A DNA stretch of 64,000 nt, from contig OZ345371.1 of NCBI GenBank assembly GCA_977006965.1, positions 1,736,001 through 1,800,000 of the forward strand, written 5' to 3'. The notes under the pieces are model-generated. The model had not been told where the DNA came from and searched no databases. It was given only the letters and a program-made list of their open reading frames with translations. The DNA comes from Phymatolithon calcareum. Lineage: Eukaryota > Rhodophyta > Florideophyceae > Hapalidiales. The position numbers and the translations under genes were made by a program. Within the stretch, counting starts at the first letter, position 1. Each line of letters starts with the position of its first letter. Of this stretch, positions 23,062-33,134 are shown one piece after another.

Positions 23062-24348
23062 ATGCAATACTCCTACTACAACACAGAAGAGCGAAAGTAT
23101 TGTCATGCGGACCGCAAATGTGTGGTCAGGACATTGAAGCAGAATTTCTCGAGCCACTACTGGACAATTTGCTGTGTAAATTGTACAGTAGTGACTCCCC
23201 CCATTGCAGGTACCTTACCGTGCTCCGGCCCGGCGTTTGCATCGAAACTCTCTCTGGTCCATGGCATCATGGCACAACATCCTCGGCAGGCAACTCGAAT
23301 AGCTCCTCGACTTCCATACCCCTCTCAGGCATGCAATGAGCTAATTCCCTCCGCAATCGTCGCACCAGAGCTGGAGGAGCTGCGGGAGTCTCATGCCTCT
23401 CTATTCCGATGTGTCACGGAATTGTCAAGCGAACTGGCGGCAACGAAGCGAAAGGTCGGAGAGATGGAGCTTATCGTACGTGGTCCAGTGCTTTTTCCAG
23501 GCCGAGAGTACCTCAGGGCTGTTCTATTCGCCAGCGCCAGTGCTTCAAAGCTTCTAAATGGAGTGAATCCTGAATTTTCAAAGTTCTACCCAACCCTATG
23601 CAGCGCTAATTCACTGAAGCAGATCGTTCTGAAATCCAAAGGCACTGATTGTTCTCTGCAAGAATTCCGTGACATCGTTGCACGCTGCACCCGAGCAGAC
23701 ATGGGCTCGACGTGTGAAATCCTACCATCACCTTACCAAGCCTTGTTCTCGCGCTCCAGTTCCACAGGGGGAATAGAGATTAGATTTTCGGACTATCGTG
23801 GCATTTGTGATGCACTGAATCTTCCAGCTGATATCAGGGAGGCCGGTGTTTATCGGGAAAAGAAGAACAGAGTTCGGGGACTACGCACAGTTTAAGTTCT
23901 TGGTGTGGCGTTACAGTCGGAGAAAGATCGTAAAGTTGCTGTGGGCCATTGTATTCTAAATGCAAATTGTGTCCCATCTCAAACAACTCTTCATGTCATG
24001 CATCAGCCGGATCTTATGTGGGTGGATGGGTCATGGAGTAGTGGATTTTCGTACTCCACTGAGTCGGCGCACGAGTTTGAGCAATGGAAGAGGGGTATCT
24101 GTACAACTCCCAGCGTTTTTTTTCGACTGACTTGGGAAAGGTGCGCCGTTTCTCATTCCCGATATCCGCGAGACTCATCTCCCCAGTTAGTTGCAGGATC
24201 TTTACGTTGCTTTTTTCCTGCCGTTGTCCTAAGGGGCAGAACTCTAACAGGAAGCGCACATGAGATATTTAATACAACTCATCAAGGTCATTTATTGAAA
24301 ACTATCCTCACAACTCCACGACAATGGGATACAGACAGTTCTCACTAA
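23062..24348 (+). CDS. Unidentified CACTA-borne gene, with in-frame TAA
   Basis: One reading frame is open from ATG 23062 to TAA 23893-23895 (277 codons) and then again, in the same frame, to 24348 (about 150 codons). Either the stop is a recent nonsense change, or it is spliced out or read through, or the two halves are separate proteins. Around residues 100-135 the first part has a heptad-like, probably coiled-coil segment (ELEELRESHASLFRCVTEL). The rest has no motif I recognise. A more internal ATG near 23269 is an alternative start. It converges with the next gene, leaving only about 40 bases between stops. It is inferred to be an accessory protein of the transposon, but no function can be given. 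Confidence 0.45.
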
Positions 24349-24388
24349 TCGTACGCAGTATGTTTCGCAACAGAAAAAATTAAACTCA

Positions 24389-26163
24389 TCAAAACGCCCA
24401 GCCATATCGATCGTCGTCGTCCTCCCCCGGACTCTCCGCAGACTGAGATCCCTCCGAACGTTCAGTCATTGCCATGCTCTGAGTTAACGCACTGCTCGCT
24501 GCTCTTTTGGCCGCCGCCTCCCTGTATTCCGCCACTGTCATGCTAAACTTCTCGGTTCGGATTGAATCGCCATCCGCTGATTCAGAGCATGTAGTTACAA
24601 TCTCCCACCTCCCCTTCGGGACGAGAAGAATGGATACATTGCCCATAGCGTATTGTTCCATCTCTGTTATTTCGAGGTCGACGCTAGCCTTAATGAGAGC
24701 TCGAAATCCAATTGCAACGATGTGGACCGCACGAAGAGAGTTCGGTGAGTACGTCAGAAAGGCGTTGCTATCGCTCGCCTTGACACTGCCTGCCATCGCC
24801 GTGAGTGCGACCGTGTGCAAGCTTACGTCATCCACTTCATCCCAATAGTCCGGAACGCCTGATGGATCAACGCGAGACGCATTTGATTGGTAATTGCTCT
24901 CTTGTACTTCAACTTGACGCTCAAGCTAGGAAAGTCAACCCGGAGTTGGTCCAAGCTTTTGTTGTTGTCTTCATACATCCTTTCAGGTGGTGGTCCGCCA
25001 GCTATTGCCTCAGGGATATTCCATATCGTTCCCAGGACAGAGAGTGGAATTTTCCCTTCCATCGCGCTCGCTTCTGCGCCGAACACAATTTCAAACCCCT
25101 TTGCCCGTGCAGCATGAACGCCTCCCTCCGCCTTGATTTTTTTCACCATGAACAAGAGGTCGGAGAGCAAATTCTTGCGCGCATCTAGGCGTCCATACGT
25201 CATCATTCGTGCCATGTCTCTACGCATAATGCGCACAGCATATCGACGGTCCTCCGCAATCTCCTCCGCCGGTGTCTTCTTTTTGTTCATCTTCCGCCTC
25301 TTGCTTCCACGCGACATCGTTCCTGTGGAGAGCTCACCGGCGGCCTTCTTCATCTCAATCGTCGTCTCTACATCGTGAAAAACACCCTCGACAATCTTTT
25401 CGATTCCGGTCTTTCTTTTCCCGAATCCGGCGAGCCACGCTGGCTGAGGAATCTTGCTGCGTTGCTCAGGAGGGGTGGTGCGTTTTTCGATCATCACTCT
25501 GCGCACTGATACAATTTGTTGAACAACGCATTGCCGCAGGACAAAAGACCACAGCCGCCCGATCTTTCCATGCAATCGAGCGTACGTCTGTTTCGGCGGA
25601 GCGCTGAAAAAAAGAAAGCCAAGGCCAGAGTTGTGTGCGTATGTGTGCGGGATTGGCGATGCAGTTTCCCAGCAAAGTAGTTCGCGTATAGATTCCAGCT
25701 TCTCCAACGCGGGGGGAGTGAGCCATGCTCTCAGCTGCGGTGCGTGTGTAGCGAAGCATCCAATAGTAACGACAATGCCGCATTGCGACAGATACGGGAC
25801 GAAGTCGAGGGAAGTGAACTTGTCCAGATGCGTAACATTTCTTTCTTCCTCTTCTTCAGCATCATCGGACGCTCTACTGCGCGATGACTTGCCTCGGCAC
25901 CCACCATTTCCCTTTGATGGTACTTTTGACAGAACACCATCCATTACACTCGCGCTGAGGAGGTCGAGGCGGCCGATAATCGCTTTCTTCTGCGCTTCCA
26001 GGAGCACCTTAATTTGTTCAACGACGCTCTTGTTGCTTTCCAGCATGGCGACGAACAACTGCCCGCTGGTCTGTGGAACAGCCGCTAGATTCACCGGGGG
26101 GACGGACGTGCCGGCATTCTCTTCATCCAGCGCGGCGGGAGCGCTCAGCGTATTCACCATCAT
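24389..26163 (-). CDS. Unidentified CACTA-borne gene, two overlapping frames
   Basis: The first frame runs from ATG 26163 to 24823 (446 codons). It has a helical N-terminal part, an acidic run (DDAEEEEE) after a basic SRSRAS stretch, and a strongly basic tract (SRGSKRRKMNKKKTP) that could be a nuclear localisation or DNA-binding segment. A second frame, 24835-24389 (148 codons, acidic SPGEDDDD near the end), overlaps its end by 13 bases. At the switch point the minus strand reads gatgacgtaagc, which fits a GTAAG splice donor but would also fit a simple frameshift. No homologue is recognised. A role like the DNA-binding second protein (TnpA) of plant CACTA elements is possible but is inference only. 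Confidence 0.45.
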
Positions 26164-26583
26164 GAGTCGCTGGGCTATGGAGCGCAGAACCAAACAGCTC
26201 GGGATCGTTACTGGCTCTGAAGCGGCGGCCGGGGACCAGGAAGATGTGGGTATAGCAGGATGTGGGGAGAAAATCTGCAGCTGTTCTCGCAGGCAGCTGT
26301 TTTCCTATTGCTGAGAGTGTGCTGTATACTAAAATAAGCCAGACGCGGGAAACAGCGCGACATCCAAGGCACATGCACTTGGAAACCACGCTCCTTTTGA
26401 AACGAGGGGGCTGCGAAAGATCGAATTAGCAAAGGCTTCAAAAACTAATGTATTTAAAGGTCACATCATGTTTCAAAAACTCTGCAAATATGAGAAAAGG
26501 TATACCGCTTAATTGTCGTTGAAGTTTCATAGATCACGGCATTTGCCTACCCCCAATCCACTCGATCTACAGTAGGGCGAGCC

Positions 26584-26962
26584 ATGTATGCGGCGCCGGC
26601 GGGTGATAACGAGTGCGCTACAGCTGTCACCCGTCGGCGCCGCCGGCATTTAAGCCGCAGATCCTTAGGCTATCCAGGTCTCTGCATGGCGCGATCAACA
26701 CGATCTCTATCGCGAGCCCCCAGAACCTTCAAAGTTCGTCCTCAAGAACCATGGACTGTGGGAAAGGTAAGCCCTTCATTCCGTGCACGCCGTTCGAAGC
26801 ATACATCCTTTGCGCTGCGTCTTTACCAGCTAATACCAGTACATTTTGAATTTTCTTTTTCTAACACTCTGCTATCTTGCGCACTGTGTTGCATGTACAG
26901 ATTGGACCTCACGAAGAAAGGTTCACTTCACGAACAGGACTAGGGTACATGATGTGCAGCGG
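26584..26962 (+). CDS. Possible small spliced gene at the right end of the CACTA-like element
   Basis: A basic frame opens at ATG 26584 and reaches gggaaag/GTAAGC near 26765. A tgcatgtacag/att acceptor lies near 26900. The joined second exon stays open and reaches another donor-like site, cagcg/GTAAGT, near 26962. Two donors with GTAAG in one short stretch, and a preserved frame across the inferred splice, are suggestive. The protein has no motif that I recognise and the third exon is not defined. Confidence 0.25.
26590..26643 (+). other. GC-rich hairpin, 17-bp stem and 20-base loop
   Basis: gcggcgccggcgggtga (26590-26606) pairs with 26627-26643, with a single G-T pair. It sits at the start of the possible small gene, inside the right part of the CACTA-like element. 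Confidence 0.75.
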
Positions 26963-27572
26963 TAAGTGGCGGTATGGTGCAATCAACTTCCAAGTAGATT
27001 TTAATCTATTTTTCTTACATGTACACTGGTTGTTCGCGTCACGTTGGGTTCTTCCAATGTGTTCTACTGTACGTGGAAACCAAGCCTGATTGTCCCTCTT
27101 ATGGATTTGACTAGATTTTAAAAAAGCCTCTCGCGCATCGCAGTCTATTTGATCTCGGAATGTCTCGCAGTATAGTAGGTCCAATAAAGCACTATGCAAC
27201 CCGAACAATTTTTCTTACATGAACATTCTCTTGTAGTCTTTGACCACCGCAGTTCTCTGATCATGGTACACCTCAGAGCGCGCCCGTACCAACAACACTC
27301 GAAAACTTGACATGTGGTGTCCTAGCCGACACGATGTGACAACACGGCTACTGCGGTTGTAGAGAACTACATTACGGAGCTTCAAATGTAGTGCGCCTTG
27401 ACTACGTTTTTTGGGTCCGGGGAGCAACAATCTGTGGTTCTCGCGTGGTCAAACTGACGTAGTCGGCACATAGTTACACGCTAACTGCATTCAGTGTCGT
27501 CATATGAGAGTACATTTATGATCAGCCGCAACAGATTATTTTGAGTGCGACTGTCCTGTCATCTGGCACCGG
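26963..27572. other. Right subterminal region of the CACTA-like element
   Basis: No convincing gene. A 14-base direct repeat, atttttcttacatg, occurs near 27008 and again near 27208. Short antisense frames at 26909-27208 and 27215-27430 have no recognisable motif. Confidence 0.4.
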
Positions 27573-27586
27573 TTGCGCCTCCAGTG
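27573..27586 (-). repeat. Right terminal inverted repeat of the CACTA-like element
   Basis: TTGCGCCTCCAGTG, the inverted counterpart of 17233-17246, followed directly by the resumed LTR (tcacacttccaaca). Confidence 0.85.
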
Positions 27587-27600
27587 TCACACTTCCAACA

Positions 27601-27826
27601 GTCCGATTCCGACTTTGTATGTCTGATGGCCAATGTGCGCAGGGCCGACATTTCCGAAAAGTCAAAGTCATGGATAATCGACTCTGGAAGTCCATCGCAT
27701 ATGACATTTGACCGTTCAATTTTCTGCTCCTACACCGAAATGACGTCAACTGTGGAGATGGGAACGAAACCTCAGGCCACAATCGCAGGAAAAAGTGATG
27801 CTATCATCACAATCAATGTCAATGGG
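27601..27826 (+). pseudogene. Copia protease-region fragment
   Basis: A 226-bp piece reading SDSDFVCLMANVRR...IIDSGSPSHMTFD...GKSDAIITINVNG, the gag-protease region of an A-like element. It is bounded on the left by the 5' LTR terminus of the 11691 element and on the right by the LTR at 27827. It may be the remainder of the family C element at 10918. Confidence 0.8.
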
Positions 27827-28259
27827 TGTTGGAAGTGTGATTGCTTGGAGCTCTAGTCGCAAACACACTTCCATATCAAGGTATGATCTCGGCACACGTG
27901 TACACGTGTCAAGTCGAAAGTCAAAGTGTCTCAGAACCTTGAATCAAGAAGATTGGCGTTGACACGTGTCAAAGTATGATAATCATACTCCCCTCACTCA
28001 GTAGATTATTTTTGATTTTTTCATGTGACACGTGTCATATGATATTATGACAAATTTGTTTAGGGTTAGTGTGTCTCCGTCGTCAATTAGGGTTTTGATC
28101 AAGTCTAGTCGAGTTTTCAGGTCTATATATGCTCGACCTGAGATCCACCAAGTGAATAAACCAAGGAACTCATTCTCACCTATCTCAACTTTTCCACGAC
28201 CAATCTTCTCCAACCAAACCATTTCAGTCTCCTCATCACCACCCTAACCTTTTCCTTCA
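27827..28259 (+). repeat. 5' LTR, family A variant ending in ccttttccttca
   Basis: 433 bp. The 3' end differs from the usual CCTCCAACAACA and resembles the solo LTR at 347-3777. Confidence 0.88.
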
Positions 28260-28273
28260 GGTTATGGGCCCAG
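28260..28273 (+). other. Primer-binding site
   Basis: A perfect GGTTATGGGCCCAG directly after the LTR. Confidence 0.85.
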
Positions 28274-28842
28274 TCAACGCATCTCAACCACTGCGTTTCA
28301 TCATCATCGTCATCATCTCCGGGGTTCTCCGTCACCCCCGATCTGTCTTTGTCTGATCATTCTGCTTGCGCATCCTTGTCAAGAATCGTTGATTCTTGCT
28401 CGGCCCGCTTCAGAAGATCCTTGTCTCCGATTCTCCTGTTCGCGTATCCTCGTTAAGTATCTCTGAATCTTTCGGGGCCCGCTTCAGGGGATCACTAAGC
28501 GTCTTGCAGTGCGCGTTGCCGGCTGCAATTTCAGGAGTACCAAAACACCACAAGGGTTTTCCTGTTGCGTATCCTTGTTAAAAATCTCTGATTCTTACTA
28601 GGCCCGCTTCAGGATACCACAAAACGTCTTGCAGTGCGTGTTGTCGGCTGCAGGTTCAGGTGTACCAAAACGCCACAAGAGGTATACGGCCATCGAGCCA
28701 TCCCCCGATCAAGGTCCAGGTCACATTGACTTGAAGGAATTTCTTATACGGGATAGATTGCCTTGATAGTTGACTTCAGTCGACTCGCAGTGGACTCCCC
28801 GAACGGATTTTCGACAAGAATAAAAGACCCCCACTCCGCAAA

Positions 28843-31800
28843 ATGGACAACTCGCAAGGAACGCTGAAGGTCGAGAAACTCAATGAGTCCAATTTCCATG
28901 CTTGGAAACAGAAAATTCAGCTAGTACTATCATTCCGCGAACTTGATGAACACATTGAGGACGATCCACCGGCACGGGACTCGGACGATTTCAATCTCTG
29001 GCGTCGAAGTGACAACAAGGCAAAGGCTATTATCGGACTTTCTCTTTCGGATGAACATCTCGAGCATGTTCAAGATGTGAATACGGCCAAGGAAATGTGG
29101 CAGTCGATTCTGAATATCTTTGAACGACATACACTACTGAACAAACTGGCCGCTCGTCGCAAGTTCTATACCGCCACAATGCTCGAGGACGAGAAAATAC
29201 TTCCCTATACGAACCGTATTCGCTAGCTCGCATCCACCCTCAAGTCAATGGGTGTTGATATCGACGACAAAGAAATGGCGATGGCTGTGCTTAACGGACT
29301 TCCGGAACGGTTCGATAGCTTAATCAGCGCACTCGATGCTCTTGGTAACGAGGATGAGTCATTCTCGTTCGAGTTTGTGAAGAGCAGACTTTTGCAAGAG
29401 GAGCAGCGTATGTCTATGAGAGTCGAAGCATCAACCGTGAAAGCTGAGACTGCCGCACTGTTCACAGCCAGACGCGATGGAGAACGTATTCGTGATCACT
29501 GCGACCATTGTCATCGATCCGGACATAAGAGCCTTAAGTGTTGGACCAAATTCCCTCACCTTGCTCCAGAAGGATACAAACGTCGGAATGAAAAGCAATC
29601 AAAACCATCTGCATTTCTGACTGATGAATCGGAACCTGTTCGTGTCATGTCTGATTCCGACTTTGTATGCTTGATGGCCAAGGTGCGCAATTCCGACATT
29701 TCCGAGAAGTCCAAGTCTTGGATCATTGACTCTGGCAGCACATCTCACATGACGTTTGACCGCTCACTCTTCTGCACGTACACTGAACTGTCGTCTACTG
29801 TTGAAATGGGAACGAAAGCTAAGGCCACAATCGCTGGAAAGGGTGATGCCATTATTACGATCAATGTGAATGGGAAGCCGTCGAAATGCAAACTCAAGGA
29901 TGTTATGCACATACCGGACTTTGGATACTCTTTACTATCGGTATCCAAAATGGATGAGTATGGATATGGGATTACGTTCAAGAACAGTCGTTGCTATGTT
30001 AAAGCTCATGATGACACGGTTGCTACAGGAACACTTCGCAAGAGTCTCTACTCACTCGATCTTGCAGATGGCAATAAAGTTACCGAAGTTTCTTGTCTTG
30101 CTAGCCTCCAGCTTTGGCATGAACGTCTCGCTCATGTCCATCCCTCTGGTATCTCTGATATGGTCCGTCATGGGGTGGTCAAAGGTGTGAACCTAGCTCC
30201 CAATCCAATCTCAGAACATCCATGCAAGGGCTGTCTCGCCGGCAAATCCCATCGCGCTCCTATCCCAAAGTCCAGTAGTACTCGTTCTGAAGCCGTTCTC
30301 GATCTCGTGCATTCTGACGTCTTAGGTCCTATCGACATTCCATCACTTGGAGGATCCCAATACTTCATCACATTCATAGATGATCACTCCAAGTGGACCA
30401 CGGTATACACCATGCGGCGGAAGTCGGAGAGCTTTGAGTTTTTTCGAAAGTTCCACAAGTATGCTGAAACCCATACAGGTAGAAAGCTTAAGAATTTGAA
30501 CATTCAGGACTTCTCGACTGCACCAAAGCTCAAGGCTATTAGGACCGATAACGGAGGAGAGTACCTTTCCAACGAGTTCAAGGCATATTTGGCACAACAC
30601 GGTATACATCAGCAACTCACAGTCGCATACACCCCACAACAAAATGGGGTGGCTGAGCGCATGAACCCCACACTTCTCAACTTGGTGCGCTCGATGCTTC
30701 ATCACAGAGGCATCGAGAAGAAGTTCTGGGCTGAAGCACTTTCTACTGCTGTGTATGTTCGCAATCGAGCTACGTCACGAGGACTTCCTTCGAACACGAC
30801 CGCCCATCACATATGGATGGGTGCCGCTCCAGACTTGGGACACTTACGTGTATTTGGCATAAAGTGTTGGTACGTGATTCCGAAAAAGAAGGTTAAGAAA
30901 CTCGACTCTCGAACTCGTGAAGCCATTATGCTGGGATATGCGACTTCGTCCAAAGGGTATACTGTGGGATCTAAGCTCCAAGAAGGTGATTGTGTCAAGG
31001 GATGTGACGTTCGACGAATCGGATTGCGGATTAGGTGAGGCTGAAACGGATGTATCCACTGACATTCCAGACGATGGAATGGTCCAAGCATGTGAAGATA
31101 CGGTTGAAGCTAAGGACACTTCGGAGGAAAACAACAAGAACCTCGATGAGACTAACGAAGAAGGACAGCAGGCGGACGATGGAGAACAACCAACAACACC
31201 ACCGGCATCTGAAGCAACTACACCGATAATCGCCAAACCCATTCTGCGCAGGTCAGCTCGGGTCTCAAAACCACCGACTGACTTCTGGAAAGCACCCCGG
31301 CACACTGCAATGCTCGCCTTCGAATCTGTCAATCTCGCATCCGAATCCGGTTTGTCTTCTCATCAAATACCTCAGACCTTTAAGGAAGCGACTTCAAATC
31401 ATAATGTCGACTTCTGGTCAAAGGCCATTGAGAAAGAATATTCGTCACTCGTCCAAAACAACACTTGGAAGCTGGTTCCGCGCAACTCCGACATGAACGT
31501 GCTACCGTGCAAGTATGTCTTCAAGGTAAAGGATACAGGCCCAAAAGTCCGAATTGTGTCAAAAGGATTCCGACAGGTGCATGGGGTGGACTACGGTGAA
31601 ACGTATGCCCCAGTCGTGAAATTCACCTCAATTCGTATCCTACTTGCAACAGTTGCTGTCCATGATCTGGAACTCCACCAAATGGATGTTGTGACAGCGT
31701 TCCTGCATGGAGACCTTGACGAAGACATATACATGGAGGTTCCGGCCGGATTTCGAGATCCCAAGCGTCCCAACCCTGTTTGCAAGCTCTTGAAGGCACT

Positions 31801-32228
31801 ATACGGCCTGAAGCAAGCTCCGCGGCAATGGCATGCCAAGATCGACAAGTTCCTCATCGACGAGCTCAGCTTCTCAAGCAGTCCCAACGATCCTTGTCTG
31901 TACGTCCGGCACAAGTCAAACAGCATCATGATCATCGCCCTGTATGTGGATGACTTACTAATTGCTGGAAACGACACCTCTGCAATTTCCTGGATCAAGG
32001 GGGAGCTGAACAAGAGGTTCGAGATGAAGGACCTTGATGAAGCAAGTGTATGCCTTGGGCTTGAGATTCGCCGGGACCGTACTCTGCGGACCCTTCATCT
32101 TTCGCAGTCGGTCTACGCTCAGTCGGTGTTGGAACGCTTCGGCATGGAGAACTCGAAACCGGCACCTACCCCAATGGAGTCAAGCAACAAGAACACCGCA
32201 ATCGAGGAAGTGGATATCACTGAGTCCC
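28843..32228 (+). pseudogene. Copia gag-pol (gag to RT), broken
   Basis: Starts with MDNSQGTLK and covers gag, zinc knuckle (CDHCHRSGHKSLKC), protease DSGSTSH, integrase (HSDVLGP, RTDNGGEY, VAERMNPTL) and RT with YVDD. Defects are a TAG at 29224-29226, a 2-base loss near 30960 and loss of everything after the ESSNKNTAIEEVDITES linker. The integrase block has NPTL where the intact copy has NRTL; the copies at 53888 and 59372 share this change. Confidence 0.88.
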
Positions 32229-32686
32229 TTAACGCTCTTATGTCCGGATCGATGACAATGGACACAGTGATCACGAATGCGTTCTCCATCGCGTCTGGCT
32301 GTGAACAGTGCGGCAGTCTCAACTTTCACGGTTGATGCTTTGACTCTCATCGACATACGCTGCTCCTCTTGCAAAAGTCTGCTCTTCACAAAGTCGAGCG
32401 AGAATGACTCATCCTCGTTGCCAAGAGCATCGAGTGCACTGATTAAGCTATCGTACCGTTCCGGAAGTCCGTTAAGCACAGCCATCGCCATTTCTTTGTC
32501 GTCGATATCAACACTCATTGACTTGAGGGTGGATGCGAGCTGGCGAATACGGTTCGTATAAGAAAGTATTTTCTCGTCCTCGAGCATTTTGGCGGTATAG
32601 AACTTGCGACGAGCGGCCAGTTTGTTCAGTAGTGTATGTCGTTCAAAGATATTCAGAATAGACTGCCACATTTCCTTGGCCGTTTC
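32229..32686 (-). pseudogene. Family A gag fragment, host of the intact B element (left part)
   Basis: Minus-strand gag from the zinc-knuckle region back to the KEM motif, ending at gtttc (32682-32686), the left copy of the target duplication of the B element. It continues at 38471. Confidence 0.88.
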
Positions 32687-33113
32687 TGTTGGATGGAGGT
32701 TTGGTTGTTGATGGTTGAGATTGTTGAGGTGGTTGAGATGGTTGAGATGGTTGAGATGGTTGGGTTGGTTGTGAGATGTTCCTTTGTTTATTGAGTCGGG
32801 GCATCAGATCTGGGTCTTATATAGGCCTCAGATTGAGGTATGACAAGACTTCTCATGCTCATTGCACTACTAACTGTGATTGAATCAATGAACTAAAATA
32901 TTGAAATGTCGACTGTGATTGATTCAATCAACAAAATGATTGAATTACTGACGATGACAAGATCAATCAAGAAATTGATTGAACTGCTACATTGTCAGTA
33001 AATATGAAAAAACATGGATTGATTCTATCATAACATATGAGAAATGGTTAGTGACTTATGATATAGGATAATGTGTACTGCGACAAGAGATCCAAGCAGT
33101 CACATTTCCAACA
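32687..33113 (-). repeat. 3' LTR, family B
   Basis: 427 bp, TGTTGGAAATGTG...CATCCAACA on the minus strand. The polypurine tract (reverse complement of ctccccctcgatcg) abuts it at 33114-33127. Confidence 0.92.
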
Positions 33114-33134
33114 CTCCCCCTCGATCGAAGAAGC

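Larger units (their letters stand above)
17233..27586. mobile_element. CACTA (EnSpm)-like DNA transposon, 10.35 kb, multi-gene
   Basis: The left end CACTGGAGGTGCAA (17233-17246) is the inverted repeat of the right end (27573-27586, CACTGGAGGCGCAA) with one mismatch in 14. Removing the element, plus one copy of a tc dinucleotide present on both sides, restores a continuous family A LTR across 17232/27587. This gives clear boundaries and a short 2-bp target duplication. Inside lie a TNP2-like transposase gene (minus, about 18.3-22.5 kb), an unidentified plus-strand gene pair (23.1-24.3 kb), an unidentified minus-strand gene (24.4-26.2 kb) and a possible small spliced gene (26.6-27.0 kb). The outer 1 kb on the left and 0.6 kb on the right show no convincing gene. 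Confidence 0.88.
11691..27600 (-). mobile_element. Near-complete family A copia element, split by a CACTA insertion
   Basis: The minus-strand element has a 3' LTR at 11691-12134 and a gag-pol of about 4 kb, leader, primer-binding site (16787-16800) and 5' LTR at 16801-17232 continuing at 27587-27600 after the CACTA-like element. The LTRs look almost identical by eye, so insertion was fairly recent. The outer flanks do not match: tttta on the left, gtccg on the right. One end has therefore been exchanged or deleted. Confidence 0.9.
27827..32228 (+). mobile_element. Family A copia element lacking RNase H and 3' LTR
   Basis: Has a 5' LTR (27827-28259), primer-binding site, leader with two core repeats (28500 and 28625) and gag to RT. 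At 32228 the sequence changes abruptly to minus-strand gag of another copy, without an LTR between. The left flank is atggg. Confidence 0.85.

Noticed and set aside
23300-23895. BEN-type domain in the plus-strand CACTA-borne protein
   Set aside because: The helical pattern after a coiled coil is suggestive, but I could not match key residues, so no domain is claimed.
24507-26314. Plus-strand ORFs of 76-227 codons opposite the unidentified minus-strand gene
   Set aside because: Serine-rich translations of an acidic, helical minus-strand protein are typical antisense shadows. The minus frame is longer and has more protein-like composition, although certainty is limited.
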